DNA of 64,000 bases from Pseudomonas sp. 6D_7.1_Bac1. GTDB taxonomy: Bacteria; Pseudomonadota; Gammaproteobacteria; Pseudomonadales; Pseudomonadaceae. Position numbers and translations under genes: made by a program. The stretch lies in assembly GCF_025465945.1 (NCBI RefSeq), contig NZ_JANLNW010000055.1:48928-112927 (forward strand). Reading direction: 5' to 3'. Shown here one piece after another: positions 35,305 to 46,145 of this stretch; the first letter of the stretch is position 1; each line of letters opens with the position of its first letter. Under the pieces are notes generated by a model. The model saw nothing but the letters and a program-made list of their open reading frames with translations. It was not told the origin of the DNA and ran no database searches.

Positions 35305-36219
35305 ATGAGAATCCTCGGCATCCTTTGCGTTCTCCTGACCCTGGGCGGTTGCAGCGCCTTGCTGTTCTACCCCGAGCCCGGGCTGCCGTTCACCCCGCAA
35401 CGAGCCAGACTCGAATACCGCGATGTCACCCTGACCACCGCCGACGGCCTCAAGCTGCGCGGTTGGTGGCTGCCAGCCAAAAAGGGCGTTGAAGTCAAAG
35501 GCACGGTGCTGCATTTGCACGGCAACGGCGGCAACCTGGCCTTCCATCTGGGTGGGAGCTGGTGGCTGCCGGAGCAGGGCTATCAGGTGCTGTTGGTGGA
35601 CTATCGCGGTTATGGTCTGTCGCAAGGTGAACCGCGTTTGCCGGCGATCTATCAGGACATCGACGCCGCGTTCAAATGGCTGGATGCCGCGCCCGAGGTC
35701 AAAGGCAAGCCGCTGGTAGTGCTTGGCCAGAGTCTGGGTGGTTCGTTGGCTGTGCACTATCTGGTCGAGCATCCCGAGCGTCAATCTCGCCTCAAGGCGC
35801 TGGTGCTGGACGGTGCGCCGGCCAGCTATCGCGATATCGGGCAGTACGCCCTGAGCACGTCCTGGTTGACCTGGCCGTTCCAGGTGCCGTTGTCCTGGCT
35901 GGTGCCGGACGCGGACAGTGCGATCAACGCCATGCCAAAGCTGACTGGCGTGCCAAAACTGCTGTACCAGAGCATCGACGATCCGCTCGTGCCTCTTTCC
36001 AATGGCATTCGCCTGTATCAAGCTGCGCCCCCGCCGAAGGTGCTGCAATTGGTCCGTGGCGGCCATGTGCAGACCTTCGGCGACCCGGTCTGGCGCAAGG
36101 TCATGCTGCGCTATCTCGATGACCCGCAGCATTTCAACGGCTTGCGCCGGTTGGGAGAAATCCCCAACTACCCGGCACCCCCGAATTCAGAAGTTGAACC
36201 TTTAGAGAGTCCGCAATGA
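35305..36219 (+). CDS. Alpha/beta hydrolase lipoprotein
   Basis: The 304-aa protein starts at ATG 35305 with a lipoprotein signal whose lipobox is LTLGGC|S, so it is lipidated and probably periplasm-facing. The alpha/beta hydrolase core shows HLHGNGGN (oxyanion), VDYRGYGLSQGEP, the nucleophile elbow VLGQSLGGS, the acid in YQSIDDPLVP and the catalytic His in RGGHVQTF. The BEM46/YfhR-like group fits best. The substrate is unknown. The open frame upstream of 35305 runs through a REP and is not coding. Its stop overlaps the next gene's ATG. Confidence 0.88.
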   Translation: MRILGILCVLLTLGGCSALLFYPEPGLPFTPQRARLEYRDVTLTTADGLKLRGWWLPAKKGVEVKGTVLHLHGNGGNLAFHLGGSWWLPEQGYQVLLVDYRGYGLSQGEPRLPAIYQDIDAAFKWLDAAPEVKGKPLVVLGQSLGGSLAVHYLVEHPERQSRLKALVLDGAPASYRDIGQYALSTSWLTWPFQVPLSWLVPDADSAINAMPKLTGVPKLLYQSIDDPLVPLSNGIRLYQAAPPPKVLQLVRGGHVQTFGDPVWRKVMLRYLDDPQHFNGLRRLGEIPNYPAPPNSEVEPLESPQ

Positions 36220-36542
36220 GTGAAGAACGTAACGCTATCCCGCTGATCATTACCGGTATCTGCAGCATCCTCGGCACAGTTGGGGCCCTGTGGTTCTACG
36301 GCTACCTGCACTTCGCCAAACCGGAAGACGCGCTGCTGCTCAACGACTTCACCATGCTCAAGACCGTACCGGGCGAAGACTACAAAGTCTCCCTGGAGCC
36401 GGCTGCGCAAGTCGCCCAGTGTGTCGATGGCGTGCTGGTGTTGTTCGACACCGAACAGAAAGGCCTGACCGGCGTGTTGGTCAACAACCAGAAAAAAGCC
36501 GTGCGTTGCATGGGGCAAGAGACGCCGCAGCTGGAGCAATAA
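36216..36542 (+). CDS. Small single-pass membrane protein, unknown function
   Basis: The 108-aa protein has one N-terminal hydrophobic helix (IPLIITGICSILGTVGALWFYGYLHF) and a soluble tail with two Cys (QCVDGVL, RCMGQE) that could form a disulfide if periplasmic. Its ATG overlaps the hydrolase stop by four bases, which implies coupled expression and perhaps a shared envelope role. No family is recognised. Confidence 0.75.
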   Translation: MSEERNAIPLIITGICSILGTVGALWFYGYLHFAKPEDALLLNDFTMLKTVPGEDYKVSLEPAAQVAQCVDGVLVLFDTEQKGLTGVLVNNQKKAVRCMGQETPQLEQ

Positions 36543-36561
36543 CCCCAGCGACGTGAACCTT

Positions 36562-36693
36562 TGTGGCGAGGGAGCTTGCTCCCGCTGGCCTGCGAAGCAG
36601 GCCTGAAAGCTGTCACCTCGTTCTTTCAGATAGACCACCTCAGTCGAGTTACGACTGCTGCGCAGCCGAGCGGGAGCAAGCTCCCTCGCCACA
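36562..36693. repeat. REP doublet, family 2
   Basis: Arms TGTGGCGAGGGAGCTTGCTC at the left and its complement ending CTCCCTCGCCACA at the right, with a 90-nt core. It is a second REP family, also present at 41585 and 51843. Confidence 0.88.
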
Positions 36694-36698
36694 GGTCT

Positions 36699-37043
36699 TC
36701 AATGTTTTTGCTTGCCGCTCTGCGCCGACAAATCGTGCAAATGGCGCCGTGACAATTCGAGAAAGCGCGGTGTCGGTCCGACGTCCTCGTAGAGCGGATC
36801 GCCTTCCTCGTCGGTTGCGACCACCTGCTGACCCTTGATGTAAGGGAAGCTCGCTTCGAGCTCTTCCAGCGCTGCACCGATCAGTTCGCCCAGCAGCTCT
36901 TCGGGGTGACGTTTGGGGTACATCTCGGTAATCGCCGCCAGCCGCGCAGCGGCTTCGACGTCCAGGTGAATGGTGTAGCCGGTCTTGGTCAAACGGCCTT
37001 TGGCGGTTTCTTCCCAATGTTGGGCTAACTCACGGATTTTCAT
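36699..37043 (-). CDS. Conserved Pseudomonas protein, 114 aa, unknown function
   Basis: ATG 37043 is preceded by TGAGG at good spacing. The product begins MKIRELAQHWEETAKGRLTKTGYTIHLDVEAAARLAAITEMYPKRHPEELLGELIGAALEELE, a helical segment resembling an RHH-type or scaffold fold. It ends with a charged tail. It diverges from ppc, as I recall it does in other Pseudomonas. No function is assigned. Confidence 0.75.
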   Translation of the reverse strand: MKIRELAQHWEETAKGRLTKTGYTIHLDVEAAARLAAITEMYPKRHPEELLGELIGAALEELEASFPYIKGQQVVATDEEGDPLYEDVGPTPRFLELSRRHLHDLSAQSGKQKH

Positions 37044-37236
37044 AGTGACCTCAATAAGCACCTGCTCCTGGCAGGATGTGATGAGTGTCCGGCCGTGGCC
37101 GGCGGCAGCCTTTGTACGGCTTACTCTGAGACTAGCCCCAACCGTCAGAGTTTAAAGTCGATTCGTCGCCTGACTTGTAAGAACCCGCTGCGGGCGGCAC
37201 TCTTGAGGTCGACCGCCATTCGCTGGAGAACTGCTG

Positions 37237-39867
37237 ATGACTGATATCGATGCACGCTTGCGCGAGGATGTTCACCTACTGGGTGAGTTGTTGGGCAACA
37301 CCATTCGAGAGCAGTACGGGGATGGTTTTCTCGACAAGATCGAGCAGATCCGCAAGGGCGCCAAGGCCGACCGTCGCGGCTCAATGGACGCCGAACTGCG
37401 CGCCAGCCTCAACCAGTTGACTGAAGATGAATTGCTGCCGGTGGCGCGAGCGTTCAACCAGTTTCTCAACCTGGCGAACATCGCCGAGCAATATCAGTTG
37501 ATTCACCGTCGTGAAGAGTCGCAACCGGCGCCTTTCGAATCCCGTGTGCTGCCTGAGTTGCTCGCCCGACTGCGTGCTGAAGGCCATGGCAGCGACGCGC
37601 TGGCGCGGCAACTGGGGCGGCTGGAGATCGAGCTGGTCCTCACCGCGCACCCGACGGAAGTCGCCCGCCGGACCTTGATCCAGAAATATGACGCCATCGC
37701 GGCGCAACTCGCCGCCCAGGATCACCGTGACCTGACGACAGCCGAGCGCGAGCAGATTCAGGCACGTTTGCAGCGGTTGATCGCTGAAGCCTGGCACACC
37801 GAAGAAATCCGTCGCACCCGGCCGACGCCGGTGGACGAGGCGAAATGGGGTTTTGCGGTGATCGAGCATTCGCTGTGGCAGGCGATCCCCAACTACCTGC
37901 GCAAGGCCGATCTGGCCCTGCATGCTGCCACCGGGCTGCGTTTACCGCTGGAAGCCGCGCCGATTCGTTTCGCTTCGTGGATGGGCGGCGACCGTGACGG
38001 CAACCCGAACGTCACGGCGGCGGTCACTCGCGAAGTCTTGCTGCTGGCGCGCTGGATGGCGGCTGATCTGTACCTGCGTGACGTCGATCATCTGGCCGCC
38101 GACTTGTCGATGCAGCAGGCCAGCGATGCCCTGCGAGCCAAGGCCGGGGACAGCGCCGAACCCTACCGCGCCGTGCTCAAGCAACTGCGCGAACGCCTGC
38201 GCGCGACGCGTAACTGGGCGCAGGCTTCCTTGGCCGCGACCACACCGGCACCGGCCGACGTGCTGCAAAACAACCGCGAACTGCTGGACCCGCTGGAACT
38301 CTGCTACCAGTCGCTGCATGAGTGCGGCATGGGCGTGATCGCTGACGGTCCGTTGCTCGATTGCTTGCGCCGGGCGGTGACCTTCGGCCTGTTCCTGGTG
38401 CGGCTGGATGTACGCCAGGATTCGTCGCGGCACTCGTCGGCCATGACCGAGATCACCGATTACCTGGGGCTCGGTCGCTATGAAGACTGGGACGAGGAAG
38501 CGCGGATTCGCTTCCTGATGGGCGAGTTGAACAATCGTCGGCCACTGTTGCCCGCGTATTTCAAGCCATCGGCCGATACCGCCGAAGTCCTGGCGACTTG
38601 TCGCGAAATTGCTGCGGCGCCAGCGGCGTCACTCGGCTCCTATGTCATCTCCATGGCCGGCGCCGCGTCGGACGTACTCGCCGTGCAGCTGTTGCTCAAA
38701 GAGAGCGGTGTATTGCGGCCGATGCGTGTGGTGCCGCTGTTCGAAACCCTCGCCGACCTGGACAACGCCGGCCCGGTCATCGAGAAACTCTTGCTGCTAC
38801 CGGGTTATCGCTCGCGTTTGCAGGGCCCACAGGAAGTGATGATCGGCTATTCCGACTCGGCCAAGGACGCCGGCACCACGGCGGCGGCCTGGGCTCAGTA
38901 TCGGGCGCAGGAGCGTCTGGTGGATATCTGCCGCGAACAGCAAGTCGAGCTGCTGTTGTTCCATGGTCGTGGTGGCACCGTGGGCCGTGGTGGTGGCCCG
39001 GCGCACGCGGCGATTCTGTCGCAGCCACCGGGTTCGGTGGCCGGGCGTTTCCGTACCACTGAGCAAGGGGAAATGATTCGCTTCAAATTCGGTCTGCCAG
39101 ACATCGCCGAGCAAAACCTCAACCTGTACCTGGCCGCAGTGCTGGAAGCGACGTTGCTGCCGCCTCCGCCGCCGGAACCCGCGTGGCGTGGCTTGATGGA
39201 CGAATTGGCGAGCGATGGCGTCAACGCTTATCGCGCGGTGGTACGGGAGAATCCGCAGTTCGTCGAATATTTCCGTCAATCCACCCCCGAGCAGGAACTG
39301 GGGCGTCTGCCGCTCGGCAGCCGTCCGGCCAAGCGTCGGGCCGGTGGGATCGAAAGCCTGCGGGCGATTCCGTGGATCTTCGGCTGGACCCAGACCCGTC
39401 TGATGCTGCCGGCCTGGCTCGGCTGGGAGGCGGCGTTGAGCAAGGCCCTGGCCCGTGGCGAGGGCGAGTTGCTGGCGCAGATGCGTGAGCAATGGCCGTT
39501 CTTCCGCACCCGCATCGACATGCTGGAGATGGTGCTGGCCAAGGCCGACGCGGACATCGCCCAGTCCTACGATGAGCGATTGGTTACGCCTGATTTGTTA
39601 CCTTTGGGTGTGCATTTACGCGACCTATTGTCGCAGGCGTGTTCCGTGGTCCTGGGCCTGACTGGCCAGTCGCAGCTACTGGCCCATAGCCCTGAGACGC
39701 TGGAGTTCATCCGTTTGCGCAACACCTACCTCGACCCGCTACATCTATTGCAGGCTGAACTGTTGGCCCGCTCGCGGCAGCAGGAAGTGGCGCAAGGCAG
39801 CCCGGTGGAACAGGCCTTGCTGGTGTCTGTGGCGGGGATTGCCGCCGGTTTGCGTAATACCGGCTAA
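37237..39867 (+). CDS. ppc: Phosphoenolpyruvate carboxylase
   Basis: The 876-aa enzyme converts PEP and bicarbonate to oxaloacetate, refilling the TCA cycle. Visible motifs: catalytic His in [76 protein letters not shown], the allosteric or active-site Arg cluster [27 protein letters not shown], and the invariant C-terminal AAGLRNTG. Length is close to E. coli Ppc (883). It is a single-gene unit. Confidence 0.98.
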   Translation: MTDIDARLREDVHLLGELLGNTIREQYGDGFLDKIEQIRKGAKADRRGSMDAELRASLNQLTEDELLPVARAFNQFLNLANIAEQYQLIHRREESQPAPFESRVLPELLARLRAEGHGSDALARQLGRLEIELVLTAHPTEVARRTLIQKYDAIAAQLAAQDHRDLTTAEREQIQARLQRLIAEAWHTEEIRRTRPTPVDEAKWGFAVIEHSLWQAIPNYLRKADLALHAATGLRLPLEAAPIRFASWMGGDRDGNPNVTAAVTREVLLLARWMAADLYLRDVDHLAADLSMQQASDALRAKAGDSAEPYRAVLKQLRERLRATRNWAQASLAATTPAPADVLQNNRELLDPLELCYQSLHECGMGVIADGPLLDCLRRAVTFGLFLVRLDVRQDSSRHSSAMTEITDYLGLGRYEDWDEEARIRFLMGELNNRRPLLPAYFKPSADTAEVLATCREIAAAPAASLGSYVISMAGAASDVLAVQLLLKESGVLRPMRVVPLFETLADLDNAGPVIEKLLLLPGYRSRLQGPQEVMIGYSDSAKDAGTTAAAWAQYRAQERLVDICREQQVELLLFHGRGGTVGRGGGPAHAAILSQPPGSVAGRFRTTEQGEMIRFKFGLPDIAEQNLNLYLAAVLEATLLPPPPPEPAWRGLMDELASDGVNAYRAVVRENPQFVEYFRQSTPEQELGRLPLGSRPAKRRAGGIESLRAIPWIFGWTQTRLMLPAWLGWEAALSKALARGEGELLAQMREQWPFFRTRIDMLEMVLAKADADIAQSYDERLVTPDLLPLGVHLRDLLSQACSVVLGLTGQSQLLAHSPETLEFIRLRNTYLDPLHLLQAELLARSRQQEVAQGSPVEQALLVSVAGIAAGLRNTG

Positions 39868-40803
<936 letters not shown>

Positions 40804-40825
40804 GAAAGCTGATTGGCTTTACGTT

Positions 40826-40855
40826 CAACGGCCCGCTTGCGGGCCGTTGTTGTTT
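40826..40855 (+). terminator. Rho-independent terminator after adk
   Basis: CAACGGCCCGC (40826-40836) pairs with GCGGGCCGTTG (40839-40849), an 11-bp perfect stem. TTGTTTAT follows. Confidence 0.85.
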
Positions 40856-40896
40856 ATACTGGCGCACTTTTTCCTACCTCTCTGACGGAAACATCG

Positions 40897-41571
40897 ATGA
40901 GCACCTTGCTGGCCCTGGACACCGCGACTGAAGCTTGCTCTGTTGCCTTGCTGCATGACGGCAAGGTCACGAGCCATTACGAGGTGATCCCGCGCCTGCA
41001 TGCGCAGAAGTTGCTGCCGATGATCCAGCAGTTGCTCGCTGATGCGGGCACCACCTTGCAAGCGATCGACGCGATTGCCTTTGGTCGTGGCCCGGGGGCG
41101 TTCACCGGTGTGCGAATTGCCATTGGCGTGGTGCAAGGCCTGGCGTTTGCTCTGGATCGTCCGGTGTTACCGGTGTCCAACCTGGCGGTGCTGGCGCAGC
41201 GTGCCTTGCGTGAGCACGGTGCACATCAGGTCGCGGCGGCCATCGATGCACGGATGGATGAAGTCTATTGGGGCTGCTACCGCGAAACCGCCGGCGAAAT
41301 GCGTCTGGTGGGGGCTGAAGCGGTATTGCCGCCGCAAGTGGCCGCATTGCCGGCAGAGGCCACGGGCGACTGGTTCGGCGCGGGCACCGGTTGGGGCTAT
41401 GGCGAGCGAATCGCAGTCAAGCTGACTGGCCAGGATGCTGGCATGTTGCCCCACGCCGAAGACTTGCTGACCTTGGCGCGTTTTGCCTGGGAACGCGGTG
41501 AAGGCATTCCGGCGGACGACGCACAACCGGTTTACCTGCGCGACAAAGTGGCGACTCCCAAGGCCCGCTGA
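40897..41571 (+). CDS. tsaB: tRNA threonylcarbamoyladenosine biosynthesis protein TsaB
   Basis: The 224-aa protein begins MSTLLALDTATEACSVALLHDGKVTSHYEVIPRLHAQKLLPMI and has AIAFGRGPGAFTGVRIAIGVVQGLAFAL, the TsaB/YeaZ signature. It partners with TsaD and TsaE to attach threonylcarbamoyl to A37 of ANN-decoding tRNAs. ATG 40897 follows the adk terminator; an open frame upstream to 40813 passes through that terminator and is rejected. Confidence 0.95.
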   Translation: MSTLLALDTATEACSVALLHDGKVTSHYEVIPRLHAQKLLPMIQQLLADAGTTLQAIDAIAFGRGPGAFTGVRIAIGVVQGLAFALDRPVLPVSNLAVLAQRALREHGAHQVAAAIDARMDEVYWGCYRETAGEMRLVGAEAVLPPQVAALPAEATGDWFGAGTGWGYGERIAVKLTGQDAGMLPHAEDLLTLARFAWERGEGIPADDAQPVYLRDKVATPKAR

Positions 41572-41584
41572 ATCCGAGTGCATT

Positions 41585-41614
41585 TGTGGCGAGGGAGCTT
41601 GCTCCCTCGCCACA
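41585..41614. repeat. Single perfect REP palindrome, family 2
   Basis: TGTGGCGAGGGAGC-TT-GCTCCCTCGCCACA is a 14-bp perfect inverted repeat with a two-base centre. It is the two arms of the family 2 doublet brought together without a core. It follows the tsaB stop and can act as a transcript end. Confidence 0.85.
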
Positions 41615-41757
41615 TTGGTGTGTGTTGCTGCCAATCGTCAGTTTCTACACCCGGCTTTCAAACCTTTTGCATTTTCTGTGTTCTAGTTATCACTTGGTAA
41701 TTTGCGAAGATCGGTAAGTGCCGCTAAATTGCCATCATCGATAGCGAGCATGCAATT

Positions 41758-42066
41758 ATGCGTATAGACGGCCTTTCCTCTCAGTCCTACCCCATCAAGC
41801 GCAAGCCTCGCAAAGGCAATGTGTCGGTGGACGAGTCCCTCGAGGATATCGATGGCGAGCTGCAAATCCCTTCTGAAGAGCAACTGGCTGCCCGCGCCGC
41901 CAAGGCTTCTGCGCAACGCCTGAGCAATCTTCCCGCCCGGCAGCAGGACATGATCTACCACCGCGCCATGAGCAAAAGCGTGGCGATGGCCCTGGCCAGT
42001 TACTTGAGCACCTCCGGTTTCGTCGATTGGGATATGGAAGTGCTGGGTCTCGACCTGTACATCTGA
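41758..42066 (+). CDS. Conserved hypothetical protein, 102 aa
   Basis: The product begins MRIDGLSSQSYPIKRKPRKGNVSVDESLEDIDGELQIPSEEQLAARAAKASAQRLSNLPARQQDMIYHRAMSKSVAMALASYLSTSGFVDWDMEVLGLDLYI. A basic, disordered N-terminus leads to a helical C-terminal half. There is no clear Shine-Dalgarno. The stop overlaps the next gene's ATG by one base (TGATG), so the pair is translationally coupled, which supports it being real. No family is recognised beyond Pseudomonas conservation. Confidence 0.75.
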   Translation: MRIDGLSSQSYPIKRKPRKGNVSVDESLEDIDGELQIPSEEQLAARAAKASAQRLSNLPARQQDMIYHRAMSKSVAMALASYLSTSGFVDWDMEVLGLDLYI

Positions 42067-42926
42067 TGCGGCTGCCTTACTACCTCGGTTGCCCGTCCTG
42101 GAGCGAAAACGCCTGGCGCGAGTACCTGTATCCGCAAAACGCCCGTCCCAACGAATTTCTCGGCCTGTACTCGCAGGTGTTCAACGCCGTTGAAGGCAAC
42201 ACCACGTTCTACGCGCGCCCTGCGCAGGCGACGGTAGAACGCTGGGCGCAGACGATGCCGGAACACTTTCGCTTTACCGCCAAATTCCCCGGCGACATCA
42301 GCCACGGCGGTGACCTGCGCGAGCAACTGAGCGCCGCCGAAACCTTCGTGCAATTGCTCAGCCCGCTCGGCGAACGGGTTTCACCGCTCTGGTTGCAGCT
42401 GTCGACAGCGTTTACTCCGATGCGACTGGCTGAGCTGGCCGGGTTTATCGATGGCTTGCAGCGGCCCTTGGCGGTTGAAGTGCGGCATCGGGATTTCTTC
42501 GCTAAAGGCGATGCCGAGCGCAGGCTCAATCGCCTGTTGCTGGATCGTGGTGTAGAGCGCATTTGCCTCGATCCACGGGCGCTGTTCAGTTGCACATCGA
42601 CCGAGCCCTCGGTGCTCCACGCGCAAGCGAAAAAGCCCAAGGTGCCACCGCGTCCGGCGGCCTTTACCCAGTTCCCGCAAGTGCGCTTCATCGGCCATCC
42701 GGTGCTTGAAGCCAACGATTCGTTCCTGTCGCCGTGGGTCGAGAAAATCGCCCAATGGATCGAAGAGGGCCGTACGCCGTACATCTTTCTGCACACCGCC
42801 GACAACCTGCTGGCCGCCGCCCTGGCGCAACGCTTTCATACTCGCTTGATGGCGCGTTTACCTGGCTTGCCGGCCCTGCCTGAGCTATACAGAGAGCCCG
42901 CCGCCGAGCAGCTTGGTTTGCTCTGA
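42066..42926 (+). CDS. DUF72 family protein (YecE-like TIM barrel)
   Basis: The 286-aa protein has the DUF72 hallmarks: YYLGCPSWSENAWREYLYP, FLGLYSQVFNAVEGNTTFYARPAQATVERWAQTMPEHFRFTAKFPGDISH, LAVEVRHRDFF and a C-terminal PYIFLHTADNLLAAALAQRFH. The fold is TIM-barrel-like. The family has no settled function. It is coupled to the preceding small gene. Confidence 0.88.
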   Translation: MRLPYYLGCPSWSENAWREYLYPQNARPNEFLGLYSQVFNAVEGNTTFYARPAQATVERWAQTMPEHFRFTAKFPGDISHGGDLREQLSAAETFVQLLSPLGERVSPLWLQLSTAFTPMRLAELAGFIDGLQRPLAVEVRHRDFFAKGDAERRLNRLLLDRGVERICLDPRALFSCTSTEPSVLHAQAKKPKVPPRPAAFTQFPQVRFIGHPVLEANDSFLSPWVEKIAQWIEEGRTPYIFLHTADNLLAAALAQRFHTRLMARLPGLPALPELYREPAAEQLGLL

Positions 42927-42959
42927 CGTCGGGTCTTTCCCTTCTACAGGAGTGAGCCA

Positions 42960-43781
42960 ATGGATGCGCAAACCCTTAAAGCCCAGGTGTTCAAGGCCTT
43001 GCACGAAGGTGCGGGGGCTTTTGTGATTCCCAACCCGTGGGATGCCGGCTCGGCAAAAATGCTCGCCAGTCTGGGTTACCAGGCGCTGGCGACCACCAGT
43101 GCCGGTTATGCTTTTTCGCTGGGCCGCCCGGATGGCGCAGTGAAACTCGAAGAGACGCTGGTCAACGTTCGGGCGATTGTCACCGCGACAGACTTGCCGG
43201 TGGCGGTTGATCTGGAAAACGGTTTTGCTGACAGCCCGCAGGCGTCCGCCGAGAGCCTGCTGCGCGCCGCCACTGCTGGCGCGGTAGGGGGTTCGATCGA
43301 AGATGCCACCGGCCGCGAAGACGGCCCGATCTATTGCTTTGAACATGCCGTCGCGCGGATTGAAGCGGCCGTCGCGGCAGCGCGCAGTTTGCCGTTCCCG
43401 TTCACCCTGACCGCGCGTGCCGAGAATTACCTGCACGGCAATCCGGATCTGGCCGACACCATTCGCCGCTTGCAGGCCTTTGCCGAGGCGGGTGCCGATG
43501 TGCTTTATGCGCCGGGCCTGCGCAGCGCTGAAGAGGTGTTGGCGGTGGTGCGTGCGGTGGCGCCGAAGCCGGTCAATGTGTTGATGTCCGGCGGTCTCAA
43601 GCTGAACGTGGCGCAGCTCAGTGAAATGGGCGTCAAACGGATCAGCGTCGGCTCGGCGATGGCCCGTGCCGCCTACGGAGCGTTTTATCAGGCCGCGCAG
43701 GAAATTCAGGGGCAAGGAACCTTTGACTTCGCCGACCGCGCGCTGCCGTTCGGGCAGATCAATCAAATGTTCAAGGGTTGA
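42960..43781 (+). CDS. Isocitrate lyase/PEP mutase superfamily protein
   Basis: The 273-aa protein has the PEP-mutase/ICL barrel pattern: FVIPNPWDAGSAKMLASLGYQALATTSAGYAFSLGRPDG, VAVDLENGFADSP (metal-binding D/E segment), GGSIEDATG and TARAENYLHG. The usual KKCGH lyase motif of isocitrate and methylisocitrate lyases is absent, and GREDGPIYCFEHAVARI stands in its place. This fits the oxaloacetate-decarboxylase-like or orphan branch. The reaction cannot be named. AGGAG precedes the ATG. Confidence 0.87.
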   Translation: MDAQTLKAQVFKALHEGAGAFVIPNPWDAGSAKMLASLGYQALATTSAGYAFSLGRPDGAVKLEETLVNVRAIVTATDLPVAVDLENGFADSPQASAESLLRAATAGAVGGSIEDATGREDGPIYCFEHAVARIEAAVAAARSLPFPFTLTARAENYLHGNPDLADTIRRLQAFAEAGADVLYAPGLRSAEEVLAVVRAVAPKPVNVLMSGGLKLNVAQLSEMGVKRISVGSAMARAAYGAFYQAAQEIQGQGTFDFADRALPFGQINQMFKG

Positions 43782-43851
43782 TTGGCAGGAGGCTAGAGCG
43801 CTGCCCATCGCGGATGTCGGGCCGTGGTGGGTTTGTCGCTGAGGTTGAGGC

Positions 43852-44472
43852 TTAAGCGGCGATGCGCAGGTTTTGCAGAACGATCGGGCGAGCCCAGCCG
43901 GTATCGAAATTGAATTGTTTCTGTTGTTCCACCAGCTCTTCGGGCGGGTAGGGGGTTGCCGGTTTGTCCAGCAGATCGAGTTCGAATTCGGCAATCGGCA
44001 GGTGCAACGGACGCGGTTGCGGTGCCGGGCCTGGCGCAGGCAGTGGCTGGCCGGCCGCGAGGACGATCGGGCGCACCCAAGTGCTTTCGAAGTCTTGTTG
44101 TTTCTGTTGCGCGAGAATTTCTTGCGGCGGGAACGGCGGAGCCGGTTTGTCGGCCAGGTCCATTTCGAACTCGGCAATCGGCAGGAACAGTGGCTCAGGC
44201 GGGCGGACTTCGGTGTCCTTCACGTCGCACGCGCGCTGCGTGACGATGTGCGCATGCAGCTCCGCGCCAGCGGTCGGTTCGACCGGACCATCGACGGCGA
44301 CGGGGGTGTAACTGCCAGGAGCGGGTGCAGCATCGCCCAAATGATCGGCCAGTGCCTGGGCAAAAAAATCCTGCCACAGGTGACTGACGCCGCTCAGTGC
44401 TTGGGAATTACGCAGGCCATAATCGCCGTGACGCGAAATGTAGCCTACTGATGTGCGTTGAATGTCTGACAT
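43852..44472 (-). CDS. Conserved Pseudomonas protein with an internal duplication
   Basis: The 206-aa protein carries two tandem copies of a 44-aa segment. Both read L-x-LPIAEFE-x-DL-x-DKPA-x-P-x-PP, then QQKQ, then W-x-RPIVL (about residues 94-138 and 155-198). A Pro/Ala-rich linker separates them. The N-terminal third is helical (HLWQDFFAQALADHLGD). No signal peptide or known domain is seen. It faces rsmJ divergently. It may be a scaffold or adaptor; that is inference only. Confidence 0.75.
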   Translation of the reverse strand: MSDIQRTSVGYISRHGDYGLRNSQALSGVSHLWQDFFAQALADHLGDAAPAPGSYTPVAVDGPVEPTAGAELHAHIVTQRACDVKDTEVRPPEPLFLPIAEFEMDLADKPAPPFPPQEILAQQKQQDFESTWVRPIVLAAGQPLPAPGPAPQPRPLHLPIAEFELDLLDKPATPYPPEELVEQQKQFNFDTGWARPIVLQNLRIAA

Positions 44473-44565
44473 TTCTCTCGGTCGACGCTCAGCTCTGGCA
44501 AAATGCTCGATAGTTTTGTTATCGGCCGTTTTTGCCGATCATTAATTTTTTGAGTGTGTTTTCTG

Positions 44566-45348
44566 ATGAGTGAGCAACCCGCGGCCAGCCGCATCATAGT
44601 CCAGGCCCTGGCCGAGGCGTTCCAGGCTCGAGCCGAACATTGGGCCGAGCGATTGAACCTGCCGTTGCTGCTGGACGATGCCGAGTTTGCGCTGCAAGTG
44701 GGTGAGCACGGTTTGCAGCTGCAACAGCTTGGCCCGGACGCGCCGGGACCGGTGCGGGTGGACTTCGTCGAGGGCGGCGCTGCCCATCGCCGGTTGTATG
44801 GCGGTGGCAGCGGTCAGATGATCGCCAAGGCTGTCGGCGTCGCTCAAGGCGTGCGGCCGAAGGTGCTGGATGCCACGGCGGGGCTGGGCAAGGATGGTTT
44901 TGTGCTGGCAAGTCTGGGCTGCGAAATGAGCCTGATCGAGCGTCAGCCATTGATTGGCGCGTTGCTGGAAGACGGTCTGGCCCGCGCGGCGGAAGATTTT
45001 GAGGTGGCGCCGATTGTGGCGCGGATGACGTTGCTCAAGGGCAACTCGATCGAGTTGATGCGCAACTGGGAAGGCGAGCCGCCGCAGGTGATCTACCTCG
45101 ACCCGATGTTCCCGCATCGTGAGAAAACTGCGTTGGTGAAGAAGGAAATGCGCCTGTTTCGCCCGTTGGTAGGCGATGACCCGGACGCGCCGGCCCTGCT
45201 TCAAGCTGCACTCGCACTGGCCAGCCACCGGGTGGTGGTCAAACGCCCGCGCAAGGCACCGTGCATCGAAGGGCCGAAGCCGAGCCATGCGCTGGATGGC
45301 AAGTCCAGCCGGTACGACATCTACCCCAAGAAGGCCCTCAAGCCTTAA
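44566..45348 (+). CDS. rsmJ: 16S rRNA (guanine1516-N2)-methyltransferase RsmJ
   Basis: The 260-aa SAM-dependent methyltransferase belongs to the RsmJ/YhiQ family. Visible signatures are [99 protein letters not shown], and a C-terminal [35 protein letters not shown]. It methylates G1516 of 16S rRNA. The start codon is taken as MSEQPAA at 44566; an ATG four codons upstream is possible. The Shine-Dalgarno is weak. Confidence 0.94.
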   Translation: MSEQPAASRIIVQALAEAFQARAEHWAERLNLPLLLDDAEFALQVGEHGLQLQQLGPDAPGPVRVDFVEGGAAHRRLYGGGSGQMIAKAVGVAQGVRPKVLDATAGLGKDGFVLASLGCEMSLIERQPLIGALLEDGLARAAEDFEVAPIVARMTLLKGNSIELMRNWEGEPPQVIYLDPMFPHREKTALVKKEMRLFRPLVGDDPDAPALLQAALALASHRVVVKRPRKAPCIEGPKPSHALDGKSSRYDIYPKKALKP

Positions 45349-45363
45349 GACCGCGTCGCCCCC

Positions 45364-45446
45364 ATCGCGAGCAGGCTCGCTCCCACAGTTGACCGCGTTC
45401 TTATTTAAAGACTCGGTCTAATGTGGGAGCGAGCCTGCTCGCGATA
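45364..45446. repeat. REP doublet, family 1
   Basis: Two standard arms in inverted orientation lie between converging rsmJ and mexL, so the doublet sits at two transcript ends. Confidence 0.9.
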
Positions 45447-45472
45447 GAGTTAGCCCAGTCGCCAGAAACCTA

Positions 45473-46117
45473 TCAGGCTGAACCCGGCCGATATGCCCGC
45501 ATAAACAACCCCACCACTTCCCGCACATGAGCCTCGGCCGCATCCCCGGTCAAGGGCTCGCCGCAGCCGTAGAGCAAACGAAAATTCCCCGCACCTTTGA
45601 GCAGGCAGAAGAAGTGCTCGGCGGCATTGCGCGGCTTGTCGATGCTCAGGGCGCCGACCTGGTCGATCTTCGTCAGCAAGCGTTCCATACCCTGCAACAT
45701 CCGCTCGGGACCTGCTTCGAAGAAGATCAGCGAGAGTTTCGGATCCTGACTGCCCAGCGCCATGATCAGACGATGCAGGTTCACCGATTCATCACTGTTG
45801 ATCAGTAGATGAAAACCGCGGGCAATGTTCAGCAGGACGTTCTCGATCGGCATGCCGTCGGGCAGTTCGAAGAACAGCTCGGGCAATTGCGCTTCGCATT
45901 TGGCCACCACGGCGGCGGAGAACAGTGTCTCCTTGTCGTTGAAGTGACTGTAAACCGTCAGCTTCGATACGCCGGCTTCAGCTGCCACCGCGTCCATGCT
46001 GGTGCTCGCGTAACCCTTGCTCAGAAAAAGACGTTTCGCCGCCTCGAGGATCGCCTCGCGCTTGGCGAGATCCTTCGGGCGGCCGGGGCCGTTGGGTGCA
46101 GAAAGATTGTTGGACAT
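45473..46117 (-). CDS. mexL: TetR-family repressor of the adjacent RND pump (MexL-like)
   Basis: The 214-aa TetR regulator has GRPKDLAKREAILEAAKRLFLSKGYASTSMDAVAAEAGVSKLTVYSHFNDKETLFSAAV as its HTH. The C-terminal domain resembles the AcrR/TetR_C_33-type. Start at 46117 gives MSNNLSAPNGPGRPKD. It diverges from mexJK across 93 bp, the arrangement of mexL-mexJK in P. aeruginosa, where MexL represses the pump and itself. A perfect palindrome in the shared interval is the likely operator. Confidence 0.88.
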   Translation of the reverse strand: MSNNLSAPNGPGRPKDLAKREAILEAAKRLFLSKGYASTSMDAVAAEAGVSKLTVYSHFNDKETLFSAAVVAKCEAQLPELFFELPDGMPIENVLLNIARGFHLLINSDESVNLHRLIMALGSQDPKLSLIFFEAGPERMLQGMERLLTKIDQVGALSIDKPRNAAEHFFCLLKGAGNFRLLYGCGEPLTGDAAEAHVREVVGLFMRAYRPGSA

Positions 46118-46145
46118 TCTTCGCTTTAATACTGGACTGGTGAGT

